Positions 22,893 through 31,788 of a DNA stretch of 40,806 bases are shown in pieces. Under the pieces are notes generated by a model. The model was not told the origin of the DNA and made no database searches. It worked only from the letters and a program-made list of their open reading frames with translations. A program made the position numbers and the translations under genes. Within the stretch, counting starts at the first letter, position 1, and every line of letters starts with the position of its first letter. The DNA is from Acanthaster planci (lineage: Eukaryota; Echinodermata; Asteroidea; Valvatida; Acanthasteridae): contig NW_019091483.1 of assembly GCF_001949145.1 (NCBI RefSeq), positions 1 to 40,806 of the forward strand, read 5' to 3'.

Positions 22893-23144
22893 CAATTACA
22901 TCAAATGTAAAGTTTTCTAAGGAGAAGCAATCCCAACCATTGGTCACAGAGCACGTCACAGTGTGAGATCCAACTGGGAAGTCACCCCCTGTAACGGTCA
23001 CGTTGGTCCCCGTATCACTTGTGCAGTTTATTGGGTTACCGTCTGCGTTCGTGGCATTTACTTTATCCCAGGTGACTCGAATCGATGCTTTGTCAGAAAC
23101 GATCAACTGAACTTTAACTTCAGGCACAGAAATGATGGGAAATG
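22893..23144 (-). CDS. HYR (hyalin repeat) domain exon
   Basis: Minus-strand exon of 252 bp (84 codons), phase 1-1. Acceptor is TTTGTATTTCACAG|CATTTCCC (start 23144), donor is GTAATTG|GTAAGAC (end 22893). The product is a single HYR domain: RVTWDKVNATNADGNPINC, then TGGDFPVGSHTVTCSV, DCFSLENFTFDVIG. This matches the HYR pattern V-x-W, a variable stretch, C, then G-x-x-F-x-x-G-x-H-x-V-x-C and a closing C-x-F-x-V. Four N-glycosylation sequons are visible (NAT, NCT, NVT, NFT). HYR domains occur in hyalin, the sea-urchin embryonic extracellular-layer protein, and in many sushi/EGF proteins; they act in cell adhesion. It neighbours a second HYR exon of identical length and phase, so the two arose by exon duplication. 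Confidence 0.85.
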
Positions 23145-23375
23145 CTGTGAAATACAAAATTTTCATCAGTTAGTTAATAAAATATACGTTAATACAATAT
23201 AGTTAATAAATCGCACAATCCACATTGGTGCTTAAGAAACAATAACTGAATCGTGTCATATAATGGTGATTACCTCTTACAATAAAAACAAATCAAAGAA
23301 TTCACCTAACAAAACGTCATTTCCCATGATTTCGAACATCAGAAGGAGTAAGTCAGAAAGATTAAATTATTTTAC
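23145..23375 (-). other. Intron between two HYR exons
   Basis: A 231-bp intron with consensus ends: GTAAAATA after 23376 and TTTCACAG before 23144. Phase 1. Confidence 0.75.
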
Positions 23376-23627
23376 CGATGATGTAGAAGGAGACGTTTGC
23401 AGACACAATTTTGCCGTAAGGTAGAATGATCCTGCAGGTTATCACATAGCACCCCAGTCCAAATACACCTCCAGTCAGTGACACGTTGGTTCCTCCAACA
23501 GACGCTGTGCAAGTGATATTTTCAGGAGCAGTCTCTGTTGCGGTTACTTCATCCGTCACGTTAACTGGTCCTTCTGCTTCGTTGATGCACCGATTTTCAA
23601 TAACAGGCACAGTGATATTTGGGTTTT
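23376..23627 (-). CDS. Divergent HYR (hyalin repeat-like) domain exon
   Basis: Minus-strand exon of 252 bp (84 codons), phase 1-1: acceptor GGTCCCATAG|AAAACCC (start 23627), donor ACATCATCG|GTAAAAT (end 23376). It encodes ITVPVIENRCIN, a segment with VTDEVTATETAPENITCTAS, then TGGVFGLGCYVITCRI and SANVSFYIIG. The G-x-F-x-x-G-x-x-V-x-C core of HYR is kept. The usual V-x-W is replaced, and an extra cysteine pair may be present. Several N-glycosylation sequons (NVT, NIT, NVS twice) are visible. The exon lies directly upstream of a canonical HYR exon of the same size. No further upstream exon (signal peptide) is recognised before 24 kb; the gene may be broken by the mobile DNA there. Confidence 0.75.
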
Positions 23628-24057
23628 CTATGGGACCAATGATGGAAATGTTACATTTTTATGGTCTTTACTTATATAATCGAACGACAGGCCAAAGACA
23701 TCGGCATTAAAAGAGAGAGGCTTTATTTACTTGCGTCATTTTACTCTTCACAACACCTCATTCCTACCTGAGTTTTAATCCATGCTCCAAATCCTTTCCC
23801 AGGCTGTCTAATACATTGAACTGAGATTAATTAATCTCTTTCTAGAATAAGAATAATAATTGTTTTAAATGGAAGATATAGTCCGGTTTAGTATGACGTC
23901 TTGTTTCTTATGCCATCTAGAAATCCGCGCTTTCGTCATACATAAATGAGAACAAAGTGGTTTTATGGACGTGACGGTATCAAAAATGGCTTTTTAACGA
24001 ATGCGCCATAGGTTTGTACAGCGTGAAGCATGAAGTGCACGACCAAAATCAGTAATC
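23628..24057. other. No gene seen
   Basis: Non-coding DNA between the HYR exon and the foldback repeat at 24058. On the minus strand this would be the upstream intron or promoter of the HYR gene. No CDS recognised. Confidence 0.4.
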
Positions 24058-24329
24058 CTCCCCAACATTGATTGTGTCGGTCAGGTCTACTAGAGAATAC
24101 TACCCAAACAGTCACTACATGTGCGAATTTCCCATGCACGCATGGCCATTCACTGAATAAAACTTTATCATCCAAGATGCCCTATGACCTCCCACTATGC
24201 ACTGCGGTCTCGCCGCCAAGATCGTCCTTCTCTTCGAAAGCGACTAAAGTCAAAGCCTGGTGGGGAGGGCGGGACTGTTTGGGTAGGTATTCTCCGGTAA
24301 ACACGACCCAAACAATCAATGTGGGGGAG
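24058..24329. repeat. Foldback (MITE-like) element
   Basis: The left arm (24058-24116) begins CTCCCCAACATTGATTGTGT and contains ACTACCCAAACAGTC. The right arm (24268-24329) is its imperfect reverse complement, containing GACTGTTTGGGTAGGTATTC and ending AATCAATGTGGGGGAG. Total about 272 bp. A directly repeated copy of part of the left arm (GTCTACT-x-x-x-TTCTACCTACCCAAACGGTC, ACTACATATGC) follows at 24332-24372. No coding potential. A non-autonomous DNA transposon is the likeliest identity. Confidence 0.6.
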
Positions 24330-24679
24330 GAGTCTACTGCGTTCTACCTACCCAAACGGTCACTACATATGCAGAGTGGCACCGTTACTGGTGGTGGGTT
24401 GGCTACTGAGCATGCAACAGCCAAAGACATAATAGCCTATATAACCAACTGGCAGAAAAATGTAATAATATCAGTGAGAGGTTCTCATAAGTAAAAACAT
24501 AACCGGCTCACCCTAGTAGGATTCCTCTTATCCGGTTTTGCCAACTTGAATGCGTAGTTTTTCGGTCCACCGGACACGAACTCTAAAATGTGGTTACCTG
24601 CCTCTAATTTGTTCGTCAAATCATCCAGGTAATCCCCAATGTCGAGTTCCCATTCGTTTTTGCGGCTGATATAAACCAC

Positions 24680-24697
24680 GCTGTCAGTGTCGTAATA
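24680..24697 (-). other. PolB motif C (YYDTDS)
   Basis: The six-residue catalytic motif with both metal-binding aspartates is intact, although an in-frame stop lies about 20 codons upstream of it. Confidence 0.85.
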
Positions 24698-25349
24698 TAA
24701 TACCCTACGATCAAGTGCCTCTAAAAGTTCTTACAGTTTGAGTCTGGCTTGTGGCGTGGTGTAAGCGGCAATAATGACTTTGGTACGACCAGAGGGCTCG
24801 ACAATGAATTTGGTTTTTTGCCACTGGACCTCCACCATTTCCTCCGTAACGAAATTGGCACTGTGAACGTCTACATCGTCGCGTGTCATGAGATCAAAAT
24901 ACTCTGCAGGTTCAGTGACGTGAGTGGACTGGGTCATGTTGGGTGTTTGTCCAAATTTACCCCAGAACGAGTTCAGCATCAATTTGGCGAATTCCCTCAG
25001 CCCTGGGTTTTTCTCAATGTTATCCTATTCGAGCTAAATTCCCTCCCTTTTGAAATAACTCTGTATGTAGTCATGTTTTTGATCGTCAGTCTGACACCAC
25101 TGGGGCCAATCGCTGGCTTCTTGCTTCATCTTTAAGAAAGCGTCGACGTATGCAGCGAACAAGCCACCCTCCTTTGTATCTGAATTGTACACCGAGACTT
25201 CTTCAAAGTGCCAGACTTCGTAGATCTTCAAAACCTCGTAGCCAATCTGAATCGCCTTAGGCGTGAGGTCAAAATACAAACGCTTTTGAAAGCGTCCAAC
25301 GCTTTGTAAACGGTAAGCCTCACGGACGGTCAACATCGAACAGACGAAC

Positions 25350-25903
25350 NNNNNNNNNNNNNNNNNNNNNNNNNNNNNNNNNNNNNNNNNNNNNNNNNNN
25401 NNNNNNNNNNNNNNNNNNNNNNNNNNNNNNNNNNNNNNNNNNNNNNNNNNNNNNNNNNNNNNNNNNNNNNNNNNNNNNNNNNNNNNNNNNNNNNNNNNNN
25501 NNNNNNNNNNNNNNNNNNNNNNNNNNNNNNNNNNNNNNNNNNNNNNNNNNNNNNNNNNNNNNNNNNNNNNNNNNNNNNNNNNNNNNNNNNNNNNNNNNNN
25601 NNNNNNNNNNNNNNNNNNNNNNNNNNNNNNNNNNNNNNNNNNNNNNNNNNNNNNNNNNNNNNNNNNNNNNNNNNNNNNNNNNNNNNNNNNNNNNNNNNNN
25701 NNNNNNNNNNNNNNNNNNNNNNNNNNNNNNNNNNNNNNNNNNNNNNNNNNNNNNNNNNNNNNNNNNNNNNNNNNNNNNNNNNNNNNNNNNNNNNNNNNNN
25801 NNNNNNNNNNNNNNNNNNNNNNNNNNNNNNNNNNNNNNNNNNNNNNNNNNNNNNNNNNNNNNNNNNNNNNNNNNNNNNNNNNNNNNNNNNNNNNNNNNNN
25901 NNN
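25350..25903. other. Assembly gap (554 N)
   Basis: A run of N inside the polymerase remnant, between motif A and motif B. Confidence 0.99.
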
Positions 25904-26039
25904 GGGTTCTATACTTATCTCTGGTGTTTGACTTTACCTATTAAACTTTAATGCACAGTAAATTAAAACACAATTTAATCTAGTGCTGCAGGTGAACCGC
26001 CGAACCGAGGCAAAAAACATCAAACAGGGCACTTTTGAA

Positions 26040-26062
26040 CCGAACCAAACTGTTTGGTTCGG
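26040..26062. repeat. 11-bp perfect inverted repeat
   Basis: CCGAACCAAAC and GTTTGGTTCGG flank a single central T. It lies in the non-homologous stretch (about 25904-26150) beside the gap in the polymerase remnant. Confidence 0.6.
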
Positions 26063-28309
26063 ATGTACGGCTTTAATAAGGCATTTTATTGATGGCACGC
26101 GGCAAAACATACAAAAATACAAGAAAACTTAATAAAAAACAAACACAACGAAAAATGGATAACGAGTTATACGGCGTGCTCCACACGTGCGTGAACATAC
26201 TAAAACTTATGGAGTTCCATAGTCACCCACGCACCGTGAAAGCACGCTCTTCGTCGCTGTGGAGACAAGGCAACTGCTGCTTTGATTCACTGCACACAGC
26301 ACATAACGGAAACATCAGGTGTCCACAGGTCTTGTTGGGGAGTATTGGATGGTACGATCCTCTGGCAGGAAGCACTTTACACTGGACAAGACCCTCGTAT
26401 TCACTAATGTCACGGAAGTTTTCCGTGACAATGAAGGGATGACCGATGGGATATTTGCCGTACTTGTTGACCTACTGGTATAGACTGGTAAAGTCAACGT
26501 AATTGATTTTCTCCTGTGGACCAGCTTCGTAATAGAGTCTAGTGGCATTGGTGCGTCCTCCGCAGAAGGCGTCCCGAGAAAGGGGTGTGGGGATATCCGA
26601 ATTCGAGATGAATTCTTTCATTTCTATGTTGTGCTTTTATTCCGCATCGAATTCACATTCCCACTGCTCAATATAACAATAGCTTCGGTCGGTGATGAAC
26701 TTACGTCTGTATACAGTTCTCTGATATAATTCTTCCATGGTGAGGCCATTGAAAGGATGTTTAGTATCCCGATCCAGGCAAGTATGTCCATGATGGAGAC
26801 AGCCGTTAAACTCCAAGACAGTTCCAACGCCATCATTGATGTAGAACCCGTCAACCTTATACTAGCCCACTTGCACTTCAACATTGTTAGCCGCATGCCG
26901 AATGCTATGGCCGGTCTAATGAGCCGTCCATTTTAGCCACTGCAGAGCCTTGACTGACTGACGGTCGTTGGATCGATATCCCAGAGGATGTATGATGCCG
27001 ATGGACCAGCCTCCAAGTACTTGGTCCTGTATACCAAGTTACATGCCGAGGCGATGGTGATACAATGCTGAAACGGGTCAATGCCAGGAGTAGTCTCATA
27101 GGACGTCTTGTCCATAAACAGCGACCTAAAGCGCAGACAGCAACGGCGAAGAATGTCGACGTCGGACTGACAGTATTTGATGATTTCTTTCTTGAAATCA
27201 AAGGAGTCATTTCGGTGCAGCTCGTACCATTTAATAAACTTCTCTCGCTTGGCTGGTTTCATGGCGTCAGGGTTATAATGTCACATGTCGGGGAGGTGGG
27301 ACAGGACTTTGTCTTGATTGGCTCTTGTATTGAAGAACTGTGGGAAGTAGCCCTTCGCCAACTCTTTCAGGCCAAATGCACTGGGGAGTTTGGAGAGGGC
27401 CATGGGCAGGAAATTTAAGGAATCGGTAAACTTCATGTCATTGACTGCAACCTTGATGCTCATGACCTTGTCCCCATTGAGGATGACCTCGGGTAGGAGT
27501 GCATTATCGTACAAGTATCGAAGAATAAAGAAAGAATCATATCCTTTGAAATTGTGACATATGACGACGGCTCCTGCATTGTCCTCCCCAAAAAGCTATT
27601 CAAAAAATTCTTTTAAGATATTGGGCCCATAAAAAACGCGCTCTCGCTCCCCGCAATGTTGACACATGACGACATCTCAGTCTGGGCACTGATTACACAC
27701 CTTTTGTGCTACGCAAAGATTGGGTTCGTGTGTACCGGTCTCCTGTACACAGTCGAAGTCGAGAAAAATGTAACTCGTAAAACTGACGTCTTCTTGTATT
27801 TTTGAATCTTTTTCCACTTCTTCGTCTGGCACTTTGCGGTCAGTAGAATTGTCTTTTCCCTCCACAACCGGCTGCATGTAGCAGAGATGATCAGGGGGGA
27901 CAAACTCTCTACAGATGCTGCAGTATTTATCTCCACATCTATGATCTTGAATTCCAAGGCGTCTACGGCTGATAAACTTATCACATTCCAGACATCGGAA
28001 GTGAGTTTTGCAAACTGATGAACCTCGACTATTTTTCTTGCCGTGATTTTCGAAGCAAACTGTGCTTTTAAAGTGACGGTTGCAGTCGTTGCAATACACC
28101 CACTCCCCTTCAACATAATCTGGTTGAAAGCACAGCTTACATGCGTTGTGACAGCGGTGGTCTTCTGGTTGGTCGTAGCCCTTTAAGCAGGTCACACAAA
28201 AGTAGTTTCGGTTGATAAATGCTTGCATTTTTGTGATGACCTTGTAGTGGCCGTGGTGGAAAACATGTTCGAACGTGTCCAGTTGTTTACGTCCATCGAT
28301 GACTCAGGA

Positions 28310-28323
28310 CCGTGACGTCACGG
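28310..28323. promoter_or_regulatory. CRE-like 14-bp palindrome
   Basis: CCGTGACGTCACGG is a perfect palindrome containing TGACGTCA, the consensus CREB/ATF site. It lies just upstream of the minus-strand polymerase homology and 35 bp outside the left end of the transposon at 28358. Function is unproven. Confidence 0.45.
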
Positions 28324-28353
28324 CATTGCTCTCCGACCATTCAACACAGGCCT

Positions 28354-28357
28354 ATTG
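28354..28357. repeat. Target-site duplication ATTG (left)
   Basis: The four bases before the left terminal CACCGCTG equal the four bases after the right terminus (34729-34732). Confidence 0.7.
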
Positions 28358-28406
28358 CACCGCTGTTTCCGTGTGTGTTCAACGGGGAACACCGGTTGTG
28401 CGCATG
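28358..28406 (+). repeat. Left terminal inverted repeat, 23-bp spacer type
   Basis: Block A, CACCGCTGTTTC (28358-28369); spacer of 23 bp (28370-28392); block B, CGGTTGTGCGCATG (28393-28406). Both blocks are identical to those of the right end, while the spacer is unrelated in sequence and 11 bp longer. Confidence 0.85.
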
Positions 28407-29270
28407 TGTCATTTTTTTGTCGAGGTCAGGCAGGTTGCATAATTCATGAGTCTTGACCCATTTTGTAAACACTGCCTAGTAGTCATGGTTATGCTGAATA
28501 TTCACAATTTTTACATACAATTGCAACAGGAGAAGCAACTGAAATGAATTTCTTAAGCGCGAAATTCAAAGCTAAACTAAACTGCTCCGATTTTGTTTTT
28601 CTGGCGAGGGAAGATTTACAGATGAAAATTCTATATGACCTAGAGTTTTCCTAACTTAAAACAACACATAAACCACAAAACAACTCTTCATCTTACAAAC
28701 TGTATTTTCTCTTCTGTGCAAACCCCACGGTTATCGAGAAATGTGGACTTAACATGGGTGATATTTTCAGCCTGAACCACCATTTCGGTAGCCTGCGTAA
28801 GCGCGGTATCCATGCCAGACTACATGTACATATATATCACGCGCGGGCAACCTGCCCGACTGATAGTGCATACCCGCCTGACTAGAAAAAAAAATCCTGG
28901 GCGACAAGCACTTTAAATCATGACCTTTAAATTATGCACGTAAATTATGACCTCCTAGCAGTGCAAAATAACATCCACTTTCTGATATATAAACAGGTTG
29001 GGTGGGGTATTGTCAAAACCTTCAAATGACTGTTATTTTAAATAACAGCCTCAGAGGTTGATAAATGAAATAGTCTTCTTTTCAGATTACATGTACACGT
29101 ACTTTCAAAAACTACATAATATGTGGATCATTTTTACTTGAAAGAAAATTTGAAATTGCTGTCTTACACTTAAACCGTTTGTTTTATTTTGTCACATTTT
29201 AATACCTTAAAAAAATAGTTCTGGAACTACGTACCAATCAAAAAGGAAAGAACAAAGCTACTCTTGACAG
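28407..29270 (+). other. Transposon 5' non-coding region
   Basis: AT-rich DNA between the left terminus and the first in-frame Met of the transposon gene. It would hold the promoter and 5' UTR. No TATA or other element could be assigned with confidence. Confidence 0.5.
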
Positions 29271-29342
29271 ATGTTTCAAGGATACAAGCATGGAAATTTG
29301 TTACTTTTAACTGACAGACTATTGGAAAGTGGCTCTTTGATT

Positions 29343-29640
29343 ATGGATCACATACACAATCTCCAGAAATTATGCAGAATATGTGCCGAGAGAGTAAATC
29401 CATGGAAAATCCATAACAGACAACCTACGCCTTGCTCAGAAAATCAAGAAAAGATACAAGCAAAGTATAAAATCAGTGTAGAAACCGATGAGCCACACCG
29501 CCACCCTCCCTTCATTTGCCATCTTTGTAATTGAAATCTTTATCTTGCAGGGACACAACCTGTGCCAAATGATTGCCCCCCACCCTCCAACAGGCCCCTG
29601 CTTAATTTGTGACAAGGTGAACATTTTTAAAAGAGGTGGT
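29343..29640 (+). other. RAG1-like N-terminal zinc-binding segment
   Basis: NLQKLCRICAERVNPW resembles the start of the vertebrate RAG1 N-terminal domain, which has a similar L-C-R-I-C-G block. It is followed, as in RAG1, by a P-x-F-C-x-x-C pair (HPPFICHLC). The next Cys pair (PCLICDKV) and a GGRPSK basic stretch lie in a shifted frame. Similarity is by motif only. Confidence 0.7.
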
Positions 29641-29739
29641 CGTCCTTCGAAAAGGGAAACATGCTCGTCTTATGACTCTTGACATGGAAGAGGAGACAGC
29701 TAAGGCAACAGTACAGAGGAACTTTGAGTGGCTTAGGCA

Positions 29740-30189
29740 AACAACAACTCTTTCATTTGCAAGTACTGCTGCAAAATTTTCAACAGACCTACAGAAACAC
29801 AGTGTGAGCACATTGTTTGCTTGCAATGCTTAAAGGAGCTGTTTTCGAAATCTTCATCTTCAACAGTTCTTTGTTCAGTATGTAAGAAGCAAATCAGCCT
29901 TCTTCATATCCATCCTGCCAAGCACTACTTTGTGAATGTCCTCATCAGTGGGAGGGTCAAGTGCAAGAAATGCAACCAAAGCAGTTGGCTTAAAAATGTA
30001 GAAAGACATGACTGCAGTAATCCACAAAGTTCAGCACCTGTCGATGAGAAGATATTCAGAGATAGTCTTAATACAAATATTGCTTCCCTTGGTAAGGTTG
30101 GTCAACAGATGACATCCAGTCTACTGAAAACACAGTTTCAAAATACAGGTGGCCAAGAGAACGCGGCAAAATTGTCGACTGGTGTCGAG
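29740..30189 (+). other. C3HC4 RING finger and adjoining zinc finger
   Basis: In one open frame: FICKYCCKIFNRPTETQC, then EHIVCLQC, then VLCSVCK. This gives C-x2-C, C-x-H-x2-C-x2-C, C-x2-C spacing of a RING. About 25 residues on, VKCKKCNQSSW with a downstream H and C (ERHDC) forms a second finger. The RING-plus-finger order is that of the RAG1 zinc-binding dimerisation region, where the RING acts as an E3 ubiquitin ligase. The cysteines are intact although the surrounding gene is broken. Confidence 0.75.
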
Positions 30190-31549
30190 GTGAGTTCATG
30201 TGAAGAACTCAGTTTTTGTATTTAAAAACGATGCATCTCTTCATTATAAAAATCCGCAAAACAAATCACCAATTAGCAACTGGGTAATATCTCAGTTCAT
30301 TGTTTTCCTAGATGATGAGTGTAGTTACAGGTTTTTCATAGCATTTCATACCATTAAGGCAAGTCTTAAATGAGGTAAACAAGTCCCTCCCCATAGTAAT
30401 GGCACTGATTAAAACACAAAAGGTAATACTTTATACAAAATATTCAGGAATTTACTGATAGTAAAAATCAGTCAATGTCCTCAATGTTTCAATTTAAATT
30501 GATATTTTGTGTCTTTTAATCAGTGGCCTTGTTATGGGAGGAAGTTCCGTGGAACAAAGCAAACGTACACGTACCTCTGTGAAACTTCAGACAATATGCG
30601 AAGTACCACCACACTCTCTCCCTGCGCAGGTGAAAAAAATTATTTTACATAAAAATCAGTTTGGAATATTTTGTTTTTCCTTTGATTAAAGGCAATGTGC
30701 ATTCAGAAATTGCCTTCACTACAGGAAGCAAGCAGTGAGGTTTCACAACGTACTCTCCGAACAAGAACCAAAAGACTGAGACAGCACTTAGACAATGTTA
30801 CAGGAGGCCAACCTGCCATACAACTGAAGCATGTTCTAAATAGCACCACAACTAGATGCGAATTGAAAGACCTCCATGAAAAAATGGAAATGAAAGTTTG
30901 CATCCCCCCCACTTCAGGAGTTGGCACTCAAGTCCGATTTAAGGTTGTCATGGTCTGCTCTCTAGAGCTCAAGCTGTAAGTTGATACATGATTCATAACT
31001 GAATTGAAAATATGTATTATTTTCTTACAACCTCCTGAAATAAAATGGAGTTACGGTGATCACAATGAAGATATATTTAACTTTAATTCTTTCATTAGGT
31101 GGCTAAGGCAGTATAACGTCATAATGGCCCGTGAGAAGAACAGTAGGAGCATTGGTCAGTTGTCCGTTGGTCAAGAGTTACTTTAGGGAGAAACTCTTCC
31201 CGTTTGTTTGCAAGGAAGGAGATGCCCTTGTCACCAAGCCAGCACCCTGTCTTTTCATCACAGATCTCAGAAAGTATATACTGGCCTTGCTGGATGAATA
31301 TGAGAGGTAAAAGAAGGTATTCGGGAAAACAAATCACCTGATTTGCCACATGTTCAATATAGTCCTTATGATTCCTCATGAATGCATGCATCCAGCTCAT
31401 TGCCATTCACATGTTTTTATCAGAGTCTATGAAAGATGTCTCATGCCTTCACCTATTATGAAAACATTAAAAACTTGCATGAAAAAAGTAGAATTTGCTT
31501 GGCGCATTTAACATTTCTTTTAAAAAGTCATTCAATTTTTCCTTGAAAG

Positions 31550-31788
31550 GTGTGACAAGCTAAAATGGGACCGTGCACAACCTCATGATGAGGTGTGGAT
31601 AAAGCTTGGAGGTGACACGGGAGGAGGCACTTTCAAATTCATGGTTGAAGTTGCAAACATCGATAGCCCAAACTCAAGGAGGAACACCAGTGTTGTGTGT
31701 GCATTTGCTGCAAATGACTCAGCTATCTGCACATGGCCCTGGACAGCTTCAACACCCAAGTGAAAGACATTGCAAACACTACATGGAG
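31550..31788 (+). other. GGDTGGGTF block (possible catalytic region)
   Basis: This exon encodes EVWIKLGGDTGGGTFKFMVE, then SPNSRRNTSVVCAFAANDS and, after a one-base frame shift, YLHMALDSFNTQVKD. The G-G-D-x-G-G-G-x-F-K pattern, with an aspartate after a beta-like strand and an N-S/N-T-S-V-V-C-A-F strand after it, is the most conserved-looking part of the protein. The fold suggests an RNase H-like catalytic domain with the Asp as a candidate catalytic residue, but this is inference. Confidence 0.45.

Larger units (their letters stand above)
24485..28305 (-). pseudogene. Broken Polinton/Maverick-type protein-primed DNA polymerase B
   Basis: Family-B DNA polymerase of the protein-primed (DNA_pol_B_2) kind, as carried by Polinton/Maverick elements and related virus-like elements. 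Reading 5' to 3' on the minus strand: homology starts near 28305 with IDGRKQLDTFEHVFHHG, upstream of the Met at 28228. A Cys/His-rich zinc-binding N-terminus follows (28228 to about 27870, many C-x2-C pairs). Exo I is YIFLDFDCVQ near 27760. Exo II is CHNFKGYDSFF near 27545. Exo III is YCQSDVDIL near 27170. Pol motif A is VDFTSLY near 26490, and motif B is LNSFWGKFGQ at 24976-24947. Motif C is YYDTDS at 24680-24697. The frame is broken by many stops and shifts (for example after 27677, near 26940 and before motif C), and an N gap removes 25350-25903. The 3' end stops short of the usual C-terminus. It is a dead gene; no integrase, ATPase, protease or capsid gene is seen beside it. Confidence 0.85.

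Noticed and set aside
24072-24494. Plus-strand open frame of 140 codons
   Set aside because: It runs through the foldback repeat and its direct copy; no domain and no coding pattern.
26089-26442. Plus-strand open frame of 117 codons
   Set aside because: It is the antisense shadow of the polymerase remnant around motif A.
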